64,000 nucleotides of DNA. Source: Adonisia turfae CCMR0081. GTDB taxonomy: Bacteria > Cyanobacteriota > Cyanobacteriia > Phormidesmidales > Phormidesmidaceae. The stretch lies in the NCBI RefSeq assembly GCF_011009555.1, contig NZ_QXHD01000004.1:5928423-5992422 (forward strand), given 5' to 3'. The number at the start of each line of letters is the position of its first letter. Positions within the stretch are counted from its first letter, which is position 1. Positions 53,284-61,810 of the stretch are shown piece by piece. A program made the translations under genes and the position numbers. Below the pieces are notes generated by a model, which searched no databases, was not told the origin of the DNA, and saw only the letters and a list, made by a program, of their open reading frames with translations.

Positions 53284-54618
53284 ATGGCGATTGAAACGGT
53301 ATCTGATGTTTTACTGGATGATCTTTCGGAGGGACGTCGCCTGAAAGCTTTGGCTGCTTTAGTGTTTCTGTGGAGTGTAACGGTGATGTTGCACTGGGCA
53401 ATGTGGGGCGCGCAAGTGGTTTGGGCCGTTACTGGGCTGGTTGCACTTTATATGGTGCGCATTGTGAGTGCTAATGCTACTTATGCCATTAGCCCTAATC
53501 GGGCTGCCGTACCGTCTGCATTGGCTGAACCGGACTGTCCGCCTGTTTCCCTGCTAGTGGCCGCTAAAAATGAAGAGGCTGTCATTGCCCATTTAGTGGA
53601 GTCTCTCTGTAATTTGGACTACCCCGAAGATCGTTATGAGCTTTGGGTAATTGACGATAACAGTGATGATGATACCGGCAGAATATTGGACGAGTTAACC
53701 CATGAGTATCCCAGGTTAAGGGTTCTGCACCGTGGCCCAGAGGCAACTGGAGGCAAGTCTGGTGCGCTTAACTTGGCTTGGCCAAGGGCTACCGGAGAAA
53801 TTTTGGCTGTATTTGATGCTGATGCTCAGGTCCCTGCTGATTTATTGCGTCGAGTGGTGCCGCTATTTGCCAATGATCGCACTGGGGCAATTCAAGTGCG
53901 CAAGTCCATTGTTAACAGTGCCACTAATTTTTGGACCCAGGGGCAAGCTGCTGAAATGGCTTTAGATCGTTACTACCAGGAGCAAAGGTCAGCCCGCTGT
54001 GGCATTGGAGAACTGCGGGGCAATGGTCAGTTTGTGCGCCATACGACCATCGCTCAATGTGGTGGATGGAATGAAATGACCATTACCGATGATTTAGATC
54101 TGACCGTTCAGTTGCATCTACATCAGTGGAATATTGGTTTTTTGGATATGCCAACTGTGGGTGAAGAAGGGGTGACTAGCGGTGTCGCTCTCTGGCATCA
54201 GCGTAATCGCTGGGCTGAGGGGGGCTATCAGCGTTATTTAGATTACTGGCGGTTACTTGTCCGCAATCGGCTGGGCTGGAATAAGTCCGTTGATATGCTG
54301 ATGTATTGGATATTGCAATATATGTTGCCGATTGTGGCACTGCCAGACTTTATTGTTGCGATCGCACTGCGCCAGCCACCTGTGTTTGCTCCCCTAACGA
54401 CTTTGGCGGTTGGTGTATCGTATTGGGGAATGACCATGGGCATATACCGCACTCAAAACGTATCATTACCCATGGCAATGGTGCGGGCAATTAAAGGCAC
54501 CTTATATATGACCCATTGGGTTGTGGTTATGGCTTTTGCAACGACCCGTATGGCTGTACGACCAAAGCGGCTGAAGTGGGTCAAGACTATCCACGCTGGT
54601 GAAACGGCCAGTGCCTAA
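53284..54618 (+). CDS. mgdA: GT2 membrane glycosyltransferase, MgdA-like (monoglucosyldiacylglycerol synthase)
   Basis: 444 residues with two N-terminal and about four C-terminal membrane helices around a GT2 domain. Catalytic features are LVAAKNEEAV, D124-D125 (VIDDNSDD), D178-A-D180, D269-D270 (TITDDLDL) and Q306-R-N-R-W310. GIGELRGNGQFVRH is characteristic of Sll1377-type proteins, which make monoglucosyldiacylglycerol, the first glycolipid of cyanobacterial thylakoids. A related cellulose-synthase-like enzyme is the alternative. Monocistronic, with a terminator after it. Confidence 0.8.
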   Translation: MAIETVSDVLLDDLSEGRRLKALAALVFLWSVTVMLHWAMWGAQVVWAVTGLVALYMVRIVSANATYAISPNRAAVPSALAEPDCPPVSLLVAAKNEEAVIAHLVESLCNLDYPEDRYELWVIDDNSDDDTGRILDELTHEYPRLRVLHRGPEATGGKSGALNLAWPRATGEILAVFDADAQVPADLLRRVVPLFANDRTGAIQVRKSIVNSATNFWTQGQAAEMALDRYYQEQRSARCGIGELRGNGQFVRHTTIAQCGGWNEMTITDDLDLTVQLHLHQWNIGFLDMPTVGEEGVTSGVALWHQRNRWAEGGYQRYLDYWRLLVRNRLGWNKSVDMLMYWILQYMLPIVALPDFIVAIALRQPPVFAPLTTLAVGVSYWGMTMGIYRTQNVSLPMAMVRAIKGTLYMTHWVVVMAFATTRMAVRPKRLKWVKTIHAGETASA

Positions 54619-54679
54619 TGGGTGAAGCCGACTTTATAAAATAAAGACTGGCGTAAAGACTGGCGTTATGAGTCTAAAG

Positions 54680-54711
54680 AAAACGTTGCAATGCTTATAT
54701 CGCAACGTTTT
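54680..54711 (+). terminator. Terminator after the MgdA-like gene
   Basis: AAAACGTTGC (54680-54689) pairs with GCAACGTTTT (54702-54711), 12-nt loop, then T-rich sequence. A 14-base ACTGGCGTAAAG-like direct repeat lies just before it. Confidence 0.85.
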
Positions 54712-54777
54712 TTCACGTTTTTTACTGACTAAATCGGTTAGCGTTGGGACATACCCATCTATTATCTGGTTTAATCC

Positions 54778-55320
54778 ATGACACATTTCACGTTGTCGCT
54801 ACCCAAGCTGTCTCCACGACAGTTTGCTTGGGATAGTGCTGTTCTCTTTCTTGCAGTTTTTTGGATTGGTGGTAGCCTGATTCTCGATTTTGTGGTCATG
54901 CCGATGCTTTATATGAATGGCATGATGACTGCTCCGGGGTTTGCCAGTGCTGGCTACAGTTTATTTGAGCTCTTCAACCATGTGGAAATGCTTTTATCAG
55001 GGTTGATCTTAACTGGGGTGTTGGCCATGCGCCAGGCCCATGCTGAATACTCCGTTGAGGTTAGCGGCAGCCGTAGCCGATGGGCGTTGCTGTTGGCGAT
55101 TAGTTTGGTCGCGATCGCTCTGACCTATACCTATGTATTGACTCCCTACATAGGCTCTATTGGCATTGTTTTGGATATGCCAGGGACCATTCACATCATT
55201 CCCCATGCCATGGTCTGGATCCATGGAATTTACTGGGGTTTGGAAGCTATCAAAGTATTGATTCTTGGATTTCTATTGCGTCTGTGCTATGTCGATATTG
55301 CTGCTCAGTTTAGTGAGTAA
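54778..55320 (+). CDS. Four-helix membrane protein (DUF4149-like)
   Basis: 180 residues with four hydrophobic segments: about 20-45, 65-85, 100-125 and 145-172. FWIGGSLILDFVVMPMLY and HGIYWGLEAIKVLILG recall DUF4149 and related cyanobacterial membrane proteins. Function unknown. It is convergent with the GDT1 pair, 11 bases away. Confidence 0.65.
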   Translation: MTHFTLSLPKLSPRQFAWDSAVLFLAVFWIGGSLILDFVVMPMLYMNGMMTAPGFASAGYSLFELFNHVEMLLSGLILTGVLAMRQAHAEYSVEVSGSRSRWALLLAISLVAIALTYTYVLTPYIGSIGIVLDMPGTIHIIPHAMVWIHGIYWGLEAIKVLILGFLLRLCYVDIAAQFSE

Positions 55321-55331
55321 CGTGAGTCAGC

Positions 55332-55622
55332 CTATCCGTCGGTTTCCCCATCAGGCCACAGTAAGCGGATTGCTAGTAGTGCAAACCCAATAGCTGCAGC
55401 GCCTTTAACAATTTGCGTTGGTAATATTTGTGCTGTGCCTTCTCCCAATAAAACCCCTAGAAAGCTAGCGAACACCAGGGCACTGGCAGTCCCCAAAAAT
55501 ACGGCCTTAGGTGATGACGAGCTACCCCCTAAGGCAATGGCTGCCAGCTGACTCTTATCACCTAATTCTGATAGGAAGACGGTGATAAAGCTAACGCTGA
55601 GTAAGTTCCAATCAAATGACAT
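55332..55622 (-). CDS. GDT1/TMEM165 half-protein (second of a pair)
   Basis: 96 residues with three helices and the motif LSELGDKSQLAAI (E-x-G-D-K-S/T), the cation-binding signature of the UPF0016 family. Single-chain members, including cyanobacterial Mnx, carry two such motifs; here each gene carries one. This gene lies 15 bases after its partner, so they probably form a heterodimer exporting manganese or calcium. Metal is inferred. Confidence 0.85.
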   Translation of the reverse strand: MSFDWNLLSVSFITVFLSELGDKSQLAAIALGGSSSSPKAVFLGTASALVFASFLGVLLGEGTAQILPTQIVKGAAAIGFALLAIRLLWPDGETDG

Positions 55623-55637
55623 GATGGCAATAATTCT

Positions 55638-56003
55638 CTAAAGACCAATAACTTCAGCCGTTAAGCCGACGGAAATAATTAGGAGTAAAATCCCAGCTAA
55701 GGTGTCCAAGGTTTCAGGGGAAATCCGACGCGCTAACCATTGGCCCACTATTACTCCCACGAGGCTCGTTGAAATCAAAGCTAACGCTGCTCCTACAAAT
55801 ACCGTAAGTGGCTTGTGGGATTCAGCGCTAATTAACAAGGTTGCAACCTGTGTTTTGTCTCCCAATTCCGCCAGAAAAATTGTGACGAATGTTGAAAGAA
55901 AGACGCCCCAAAAGCTTGCTTTGGCTTGGGGCGTCTTTTTTGTGGGCTGCTCAGTGCCCGTAGGCTGTATGGAGGTGGAGGATGTCACAGAGAAGTCTTT
56001 CAT
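55638..56003 (-). CDS. GDT1/TMEM165 half-protein (first of a pair)
   Basis: 121 residues: a polar Ser/Thr-rich N-terminal tail of about 30 residues, then three helices with LAELGDKTQVATLL. It begins at ATG 56003 and is followed by its partner. The two halves resemble the N- and C-terminal repeats of the single-gene Mnx manganese exporter. Membrane side (thylakoid or plasma) is unknown. Confidence 0.85.
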   Translation of the reverse strand: MKDFSVTSSTSIQPTGTEQPTKKTPQAKASFWGVFLSTFVTIFLAELGDKTQVATLLISAESHKPLTVFVGAALALISTSLVGVIVGQWLARRISPETLDTLAGILLLIISVGLTAEVIGL

Positions 56004-56150
56004 ATTTGCTTCATTATCTGTCAGGAAGATTGCAAGAGCAAGGGTTAGGAGAACTATGAGCTATGTTTTTTAGCTGTCTAAAGTGGCATGCATGCTCACA
56101 TGCCCCCCTTAAACAGCAACTGAACGCTCAAAATAAAACCATTACTTTTT

Positions 56151-56507
56151 TCAGTCTTCTATGCCGACAGCAGCTACAAACCTATCCAGTTCTTCACTTT
56201 TGTTGCCATAGACGCCACTAATTTGTTCTTGACAGCAGTCGATGGCAAAGTCATTGAGTGCATCCTCAGTGACCCCAAACATTTGCTCAAACGTGTCCGC
56301 CTGTACACGGCAAAAGCTGGGACGCTGGTCGTAAATCTTACATACACGCTGTTCTGTGTCGTAATTGATGCACCAACCGTCTGGACCCACCAGGCCCATA
56401 TAAACTTTTAGCTGTTCTGGCGTGAGATAGTCGGCTAAATTCGGTCGATCGGCTGGGGTGAGATTGCAGCAAGCACCACAGGTTTTTACACATTGCCACG
56501 TGGCCAT
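56151..56507 (-). CDS. YkgJ-family cysteine-cluster protein
   Basis: 118 residues from ATG 56507, which has an AAGGA site; a TTG at 56543 is less likely. Cysteines at CVKTCGACC, WCINYD, RVCKIYDQRPSFCRV and IDCCQE give the YkgJ pattern, probably binding zinc or an Fe-S cluster. Function unknown. Confidence 0.85.
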   Translation of the reverse strand: MATWQCVKTCGACCNLTPADRPNLADYLTPEQLKVYMGLVGPDGWCINYDTEQRVCKIYDQRPSFCRVQADTFEQMFGVTEDALNDFAIDCCQEQISGVYGNKSEELDRFVAAVGIED

Positions 56508-56698
56508 ATTGTCTTTGTCCTTAGCGGGATGAGGCTTATACAAGAATAAAGGGCCAGGGGATTAGACGTCTGACCAGGTTTGTTATCAAAGTTTTTGGAA
56601 TTTTGTAAACTTTCTTAAAAGCGGTGGGATCGAACCAGGTAAAATGACGGTGCGCTTGTGTGCGCAGAGGTCACGGTTAGTTGATTATCGGAGGTTCA

Positions 56699-56842
56699 AT
56701 GGGTCTTCTGGGTATCTTGGGTCTGGGTTTTCTCAGCAATATTGATTTTCTGGTAGTGGCTCAGCTCACTGTCTTGGCAATGGTAGTTATTTCTGGTCCA
56801 GCAATCATCTTTTTGTTGGTTGCACGAAGCGGCGATCTTTAG
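56699..56842 (+). CDS. psb30: Photosystem II protein Psb30 (Ycf12)
   Basis: 47 codons, below common length cut-offs. The single helix and end GPAIIFLLVARSGDL match Psb30 (whose usual end is FLLAFRGGDL). ATG has an excellent GGAGG site seven bases upstream. Psb30 sits at the PSII periphery near PsbK and PsbZ. The N-terminal part (GLLGILGLG) is hydrophobic. It is followed by a strong inverted repeat and convergent with ispD. Confidence 0.9.
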   Translation: MGLLGILGLGFLSNIDFLVVAQLTVLAMVVISGPAIIFLLVARSGDL

Positions 56843-56846
56843 TCAT

Positions 56847-56919
56847 CATCAAGAACCCGGTTTATGTAGCAGATAAAATGCTCATGATTTCAAATTTGCT
56901 AGAAACCGGGTTCTTGATG
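56847..56919. terminator. Inverted repeat between psb30 and ispD
   Basis: Seventeen-base arms 56847-56863 and 56903-56919 are perfectly complementary, containing GAACCCGGTTT, with a 39-nt loop that itself has TAGCA/TGCTA. It serves convergent genes. AACCCGGTTT-type palindromes are frequent dispersed cyanobacterial repeats. Confidence 0.75.
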
Positions 56920-56920
56920 G

Positions 56921-57601
56921 TTAAAGGCGCTGAAGTAGAATAAATTCTGCGATCGCAAGATCCATAGGTGTAGTCACCTTCAAATTAGTTTCTTCTCCTT
57001 CCACAATGTGGACATTGAAGCCACATTTTTCAAATAAAGCAGCATCGTCAGTGACAGACCAACCCTGGGTTTGACCTTTTTGGTGAGCTTCCTTCAGTAG
57101 TGCAACATCAAATCCCTGGGGAGTCTGAGCCGCCCACAGATGAGAACGATTGGGGGTGGCTTCGATGATGCCAAAAGTATTGACTTGTTTGATGGTGTCC
57201 TTGACGGGCACCGCTGCAATAAATCCCTTGCAAGTTGCAAACGCTGCGGTACAGCGATCAAAAAGCGCTGGAGTAGCGAGGCAGCGAGCTCCATCATGAA
57301 TTAGCACCTGTTTTGCGTCCTCAGGTAAGGCCTGTAAACCATGGCTGACCGATGCCTGGCGAGTATCTCCACCACGGATGAATGATACTGGCTTATCTAT
57401 TTTCAGTTGAGTAACAGTCTCTTGAAACACCGGCTCATCCATGGCTTGGCAAATAATGCCGATCCATTCAATACTGTTGGCAGCGACCGCAGCCTTTAGG
57501 GTCCACCCCATAATTGAATGATCGAGCAGGGGTAAAAGCAGTTTGTTGCCGTCAGCACCCATGCGTTTGCCACTGCCTGCTGCCGGTATAAGTAGGTGCA
57601 T
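56921..57601 (-). CDS. ispD: 2-C-methyl-D-erythritol 4-phosphate cytidylyltransferase
   Basis: 226 residues from ATG 57601, with GGAG seven bases upstream; the longer frame to 57694 adds unlikely sequence. AAGSGKRMGADGNKLLLPL (CTP-binding), HDGARCLATP and ETNLKVTTPMDLAIAE are diagnostic. It makes CDP-methylerythritol in the MEP pathway to isoprenoids. Confidence 0.96.
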   Translation of the reverse strand: MHLLIPAAGSGKRMGADGNKLLLPLLDHSIMGWTLKAAVAANSIEWIGIICQAMDEPVFQETVTQLKIDKPVSFIRGGDTRQASVSHGLQALPEDAKQVLIHDGARCLATPALFDRCTAAFATCKGFIAAVPVKDTIKQVNTFGIIEATPNRSHLWAAQTPQGFDVALLKEAHQKGQTQGWSVTDDAALFEKCGFNVHIVEGEETNLKVTTPMDLAIAEFILLQRL

Positions 57602-57670
57602 TACTGTCTCCAAAAAATATTTTAAGGACGCATGTGAACGTTGCCTGTTGAGGTGAGAGATGCAAATTTT

Positions 57671-57722
57671 TGTCACCCCATCGGTGTTTGTCACCCCCGG
57701 TGTTTGTCACCCCATCGGCACC
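57671..57722. repeat. Three short GTGTTTGTCACCCC-type tandem repeats
   Basis: Units of 18, 16 and 18 bases at 57671-57688, 57689-57704 and 57705-57722, the middle one lacking two bases. They lie about 70 bases upstream of ispD (minus). Confidence 0.8.
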
Positions 57723-57846
57723 CTACATCCTCTCAAAAATCTTAACCAAGGAATAATTTTTACAATTTCGCGGTTTAGTGACCTTTCTTCAGCATTAGCG
57801 CTGCCAGCTTAATCTAGAATGAGTAGCGAAGTATTCTCCAAAGTCC

Positions 57847-58794
57847 ATGCACGTCCTGGCTTTAGTTCCTGGTGGAATTAGCGATCAGCTTCAGTTTTTT
57901 CCAACGTTAGCAACTATTCAAGAAATTTATCCCAGCGCTGAAATATCAGTGGTCGTGGAGCCCACGTCTAAATCAGCTTACCGGGTGTCTAAGGCTGTTA
58001 GTGAAGTCATTCCGTTTAACTATCGAGGGCAAAATAGTCCGGCTGATTGGGCTAATTTGTTGGGTATTATTCGCGATCGCGAATTTGAATTGGTTCTCTC
58101 AGCTAGTGATCGTTGGGAGGAAGGTGTGTTGCTTTGGCTGAGTGGTATTCCCACTCGAGTTGGCTATAGCAACGCCCAAGCTCCATGGCTTTACACCAAT
58201 ACCGTGACCGCTGACAAAGAGCCGTATCAAGCCAGTCAGTACCAGGCGCTTTTAGAAGGCCTGGCAGAACCCTCTAAATCTGCGCCCATTGCCCTCAATG
58301 TGCCAGCAGGGGATATTGCCTGGGCTGATGAACAACGTCAAGGCTTGAATTTGTCGGGTAGCGGCGGCTACGTGGTTGTGTATCCTGGCCTGAACGTGCA
58401 GGCAGATGCCTATCCTTTAAGTAGCTGGCTTAGCATTGTGGATGATTTTCAGTCTAAACAGCCACAGATGCCGATTGTGCTGTTGGAAACTCTCGATAGC
58501 GAAGAGTTAGTTGCCACGCTGAGTCGTCAGCGTACGCTTAAGGCCGTTAAGGTGGAAAATCTTGGGCAGGTTGCCGCTATCCTAGCTGGCGCTGATTTAG
58601 TGATTACTCCTGATAGCTATATCAGCCAAGTATCTATGGCTCTTCAGGTATTTACCCTCGTACTGCAGACAAAACTGAGCCAGGCCTTACCAGTTGTTGA
58701 GGGCGAAACACGGATCCTAGGTGTGCAATCGGCGACAGAGCGGCTAGCTGATCTAAAGCCAGGGGATGTTTTACAAAAAGTTTGGGGTGGTTAA
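57847..58794 (+). CDS. GT9 glycosyltransferase (heptosyltransferase-like)
   Basis: 315 residues. The N-terminal LALVPGGISDQLQFFPTLA, ISGIPTRVGYS (here SGIPTRVGYS) and the C-terminal LAGADLVITPDSYISQVSMAL are typical of the GT9 ADP-heptose family, whose cyanobacterial members act in envelope polysaccharide synthesis. The TPDS in place of the usual DTGxxH leaves the acceptor/donor site altered. Substrate unknown. Monocistronic. Confidence 0.8.
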   Translation: MHVLALVPGGISDQLQFFPTLATIQEIYPSAEISVVVEPTSKSAYRVSKAVSEVIPFNYRGQNSPADWANLLGIIRDREFELVLSASDRWEEGVLLWLSGIPTRVGYSNAQAPWLYTNTVTADKEPYQASQYQALLEGLAEPSKSAPIALNVPAGDIAWADEQRQGLNLSGSGGYVVVYPGLNVQADAYPLSSWLSIVDDFQSKQPQMPIVLLETLDSEELVATLSRQRTLKAVKVENLGQVAAILAGADLVITPDSYISQVSMALQVFTLVLQTKLSQALPVVEGETRILGVQSATERLADLKPGDVLQKVWGG

Positions 58795-58888
58795 CCTTGG
58801 GTATACTCAAGAACGTTTGATAAAGCATTGCATCCTATAGCAACGATGACTCGTCTTTCGAGGAGAAAGCTTAAGACTATCCACCATG

Positions 58889-58905
58889 TCTAACGGCACG
58901 TTAGA
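58889..58905 (+). other. Small hairpin in the leader of the 178-residue protein
   Basis: TCTAACG-GCA-CGTTAGA, seven-base stem with a three-base loop, about 90 bases before the start at 58993. Confidence 0.5.
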
Positions 58906-58992
58906 TATCTTTCGATAGGATGACCCTACTGAGTGGTAGTCAAAGAATAGTTTCATCAAGTTTTTTATAAATCATTTAGATGAGGTAAAACC

Positions 58993-59529
58993 ATGGATCG
59001 CGTTAAGTCTCAAGCTGCTGTGGTGTCTCAACTACTTTTTGATCCCAAGACGGCAGACACGTATAAGAGTGTTTTTGTATTGACGGGGACCATCATTAAG
59101 GAGTTAGCTCTTTTAGTTTGGTTAATTATATGTTCTGTATTTGTATTTTTTGCTTGGTTTGGCGATATAGCTCTTAACTCCGGACAGAAAATGCGAGCAT
59201 GGTGGGACACTCAACAGGCAGAACCAGTGGATGGTAACCAGGCTGCTGCGGCTACTGGTCAAGCATTTTTGGAAGTTAGCCAAAATGGAGCTAATTTTCT
59301 ATTAGATAAAGCGCGTGAGCAGCTTGGTCTAGAAAAAATTGAACGTCCTGCTAAAGCCGATGTAACTGTTAAGTCTCCAGCGAAAGCGGTTGCTAAGAAT
59401 GTCTCAACTACGACTAATGCTGTTGCAGGCGGGGGGGCTGCTGTTGCCAAAGATGCTCAAGCGGTCGTTGAAAAAGAAGCACCGCAGTCAAAAGCAGCCT
59501 CGGATACCTCTGTGGTTGAGAAGCATTAG
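58993..59529 (+). CDS. Hypothetical protein with one membrane helix and Ala-rich tail
   Basis: 178 residues, with GAGGT before ATG 58993. One membrane helix (about 37-58, KELALLVWLIICSVFVFFAW) and a C-terminal low-complexity tail rich in Ala, Lys and Val (about 110-178). Family not recognised; the tail may be flexible or bind other proteins. A strong terminator lies downstream, shared with the convergent lipoprotein gene. Confidence 0.65.
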   Translation: MDRVKSQAAVVSQLLFDPKTADTYKSVFVLTGTIIKELALLVWLIICSVFVFFAWFGDIALNSGQKMRAWWDTQQAEPVDGNQAAAATGQAFLEVSQNGANFLLDKAREQLGLEKIERPAKADVTVKSPAKAVAKNVSTTTNAVAGGGAAVAKDAQAVVEKEAPQSKAASDTSVVEKH

Positions 59530-59590
59530 ATGCCAATAGCTGACTATTAACAGTGATGGATAAAGGTTGAAGTTACTGTTGTTTATGTAT

Positions 59591-59622
59591 AAAAAAGGCT
59601 CGCTTCAAAAGCGAGTCTTTTT
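59591..59622. terminator. Bidirectional terminator
   Basis: AAAAAGGCTCGCTT and AAGCGAGTCTTTTT arms with loop CA, one G-T pair and A/T tracts on both sides, between convergent genes. It ends at the stop codon of the lipoprotein gene. Confidence 0.88.
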
Positions 59623-60377
59623 TATGGGGTGACATTGTTCTCCAAACCAGATGGCTTTGCAGGGATGGCTTCCAAGGTTCTAATATCAGTCGCTAAATAA
59701 TTTAATGACTCGGCGACAGTCATAGCTTCTTTGACCGTAAGGTTACTGCAATCGCCCTGGCCATAGTCTTGGGCGTTTATTAAACCGGCTCCTATTAAGC
59801 GGTAGAAGCCGTCCTCACCCGTTAGCCAATCGGTAAATAAATCGGGCTCTGGTAATTCTCCACTTTCACCATTAGGAAATTTACCGTGGTAAAGACGATA
59901 GCCTTCTCCAAATAGCATACTGTCCAAGGGCTCTTGATTTTCTAGAGAAATATCATTGGTTCCACTGGCCGCATATTCGATGGCAAAACAACGCTGTTGG
60001 TCGTCTCGATATACCAACCAATAGTAGGGTGTGCTAGTTTCTGATGTTTCACCGACTCCATAGCTGGCCAAGGTCATATTGGGTGTTAGATATGTAGGGA
60101 TCACGATATTTACACCGAGATTGACCAGCTGATTAGTCACGTCAGGCGGTATCTGTGCCAAATAGGAGTTAGACGGTGGCGGTGGCGGTGCCTGGGTCTC
60201 TGGTGGCGGTGGGGCAGATGGATTTTGTACGTTGGGAATGTCCGTAGCTGGTGGTGTGCGTTGGCAACTGGCTAGCAGAACGCAGAACGGCAAAATTTTT
60301 CTGACTATCCAGCTAGGGTAATCCCTATGGGCAGATTGTCTCAAACCAGCCTTCGCCAGTCCCTTCGTTAATTGCAT
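59622..60377 (-). CDS. Putative lipoprotein
   Basis: 251 residues. After a basic N-terminus comes a hydrophobic signal and the lipobox LLASC (C38 would be lipidated). A Pro-rich linker (residues 50-70) precedes a soluble domain with two further cysteines (QQRCFAIE, QGDCSNLT) likely joined outside the cytoplasm. Family not recognised. It lies in the envelope, probably the periplasm. Confidence 0.72.
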   Translation of the reverse strand: MQLTKGLAKAGLRQSAHRDYPSWIVRKILPFCVLLASCQRTPPATDIPNVQNPSAPPPPETQAPPPPPSNSYLAQIPPDVTNQLVNLGVNIVIPTYLTPNMTLASYGVGETSETSTPYYWLVYRDDQQRCFAIEYAASGTNDISLENQEPLDSMLFGEGYRLYHGKFPNGESGELPEPDLFTDWLTGEDGFYRLIGAGLINAQDYGQGDCSNLTVKEAMTVAESLNYLATDIRTLEAIPAKPSGLENNVTP

Positions 60378-60439
60378 TGGTTATCTGTCGAAGGTAAAGG
60401 TCTCGTATATCAAGGGTTTTACCATAGCTTGTGGGCACC

Positions 60440-60898
60440 TCAGTAGGGAGCACCGCTACGGTGGGTGAAACAGTAGCCACCTCCATCTTTAGGTTGGGCT
60501 AACAGATCATCGTCGGGATATTCTGCGCGGTCGCCAGGGGTGCGATCGCCAATTTCAAGGTATGTTGCGATCACACCCGAGTGATTAATTAAATGGTGAC
60601 CATCGGGCACCCCAGCTGGAAACCCAGCCATCATGCCCGGTGTGAGTAATGTTTCTCCAGCCTCAGTTACTAGTGTGAGTTCTCCTGAAACCATGTAAAT
60701 AAATTCATCTTGGTGGCTGTGCCAGTGCCTCAGGGCTGACTGCGCTCCGGGCGCTAACGTGGTCAAGTTAATGCCAAAATTAGTCAGCCCAGCCACATTA
60801 CCCACGCGTTGCTTAGAGCGTCCTGTCACAGCAGCCTTGAAAGGTTCTGGATACCCAGTACCCTGGCTAGCGGACACCTTAGAAAGGTCGATGATCAT
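60440..60898 (-). CDS. Cupin-domain protein
   Basis: 152 residues from ATG 60898 (MIIDLSKVSASQGTGYPEPF). The cupin motif HWHSHQDEFIYMVSGELTLV, with two His, Glu and later HHLINHSG, binds a metal. The C-terminal tail has GGYCFTHRSG. Specific activity unknown. Confidence 0.85.
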   Translation of the reverse strand: MIIDLSKVSASQGTGYPEPFKAAVTGRSKQRVGNVAGLTNFGINLTTLAPGAQSALRHWHSHQDEFIYMVSGELTLVTEAGETLLTPGMMAGFPAGVPDGHHLINHSGVIATYLEIGDRTPGDRAEYPDDDLLAQPKDGGGYCFTHRSGAPY

Positions 60899-60923
60899 AG
60901 GGCCAATACATATAAACAAATCT

Positions 60924-60949
60924 TAGGGGCGTTGCATGCAACGCCCCTA
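60924..60949. repeat. Perfect 26-bp palindrome upstream of the cupin gene
   Basis: Thirteen-base arms centred on GCATGC with flanking GGGGCG/CGCCCC. GGGGCGTTGCATGC-type palindromes are among the commonest dispersed repeats in cyanobacteria. It lies between the VOC-like gene and the cupin gene. Confidence 0.9.
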
Positions 60950-60958
60950 CGACCAAAT

Positions 60959-61534
60959 CTAATCGGCAACTTCAGCCATTTCAATGATTTCGCCATCATA
61001 GTCTTTGACCAAGAAATTGAGGGGTCTTTCACTCCGAATCTTATGGCGCACTCTGTTGGCCTGCACCTGCATGAGTAAAAGTTCGAGGCAGTCTCGATCA
61101 AAACAAACGTGGCGTTGACGATCTTTATGGCCACGGCTGGCACCTGAGATAACGTGTAGCTGAGTATTTTTTTTCAGCTGATACCAGAGGCCATCAGGGC
61201 TGTTGCCCAGTTCTGTGGGACGAGGCATAGAGCCCATGCCCATCATTGGATCTAGTCCTGTCCCCATGGTTTGCTCGTAATTGTAATAATAGTGGAGCGG
61301 CACATCGGCAGCAGACAGGCCTAGCATCCCTTCATAAAACTGTTGGGCAATATTTAAGTCAGAAACCATCACCGTATGCACCTTAGGGGCGCTGGTGAGA
61401 AACATCCACATCGCGCCTGCATAGGCCACCAGCAGCATCACCATAATGCCTTGGGTAGAAACGAGGCTATCGAGGGGTAGCCCTTGCCAGATGGAGGCCA
61501 GTGGTGATGAAAAAATGATGGCGCAAAAATCCAT
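60959..61534 (-). CDS. VOC/glyoxalase-like protein with N-terminal membrane segments
   Basis: 191 residues. Two hydrophobic stretches (about residues 5-15 and 28-48) are followed by a VOC-like domain: VHTVMVSDLNIAQQFYEGML and RHVCFDRDCLELLLMQVQ, ending LNFLVKDYDGEIIEMAEV. The H/E metal ligands are plausible but not proven. A Met/Gly-rich insert (GLDPMMGMGSM) is notable. Function unknown. Confidence 0.68.
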   Translation of the reverse strand: MDFCAIIFSSPLASIWQGLPLDSLVSTQGIMVMLLVAYAGAMWMFLTSAPKVHTVMVSDLNIAQQFYEGMLGLSAADVPLHYYYNYEQTMGTGLDPMMGMGSMPRPTELGNSPDGLWYQLKKNTQLHVISGASRGHKDRQRHVCFDRDCLELLLMQVQANRVRHKIRSERPLNFLVKDYDGEIIEMAEVAD

Positions 61535-61810
61535 GGGCAGTATTCGGAAAGAGGGTGCTGTTAGCTTAAGTAGAGTTAGGACACTGGGATTGACCTTAGT
61601 TTATCAAGGCTCAAACCGACTAGCTGTTAGAAAGATGCCGGGTTAACCGATCCTTTACCGTAGTCTGATGGGGCAATTTACGGTAGGTGTTCACTAGTGT
61701 CAGCTTGGGATTTATCTCCGAATCTTTAAGATTCGACGGATCCTGGGTATAGTAGTTGCTATTTATACGGTAGTCTCAGTTTGGTTAATGCCAGTCTGTC
61801 TATTCTGCCG

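Noticed and set aside
56004..56100. yybP-ykoY manganese riboswitch before the GDT1 pair
   Set aside because: I could not find the conserved loops on the minus strand.
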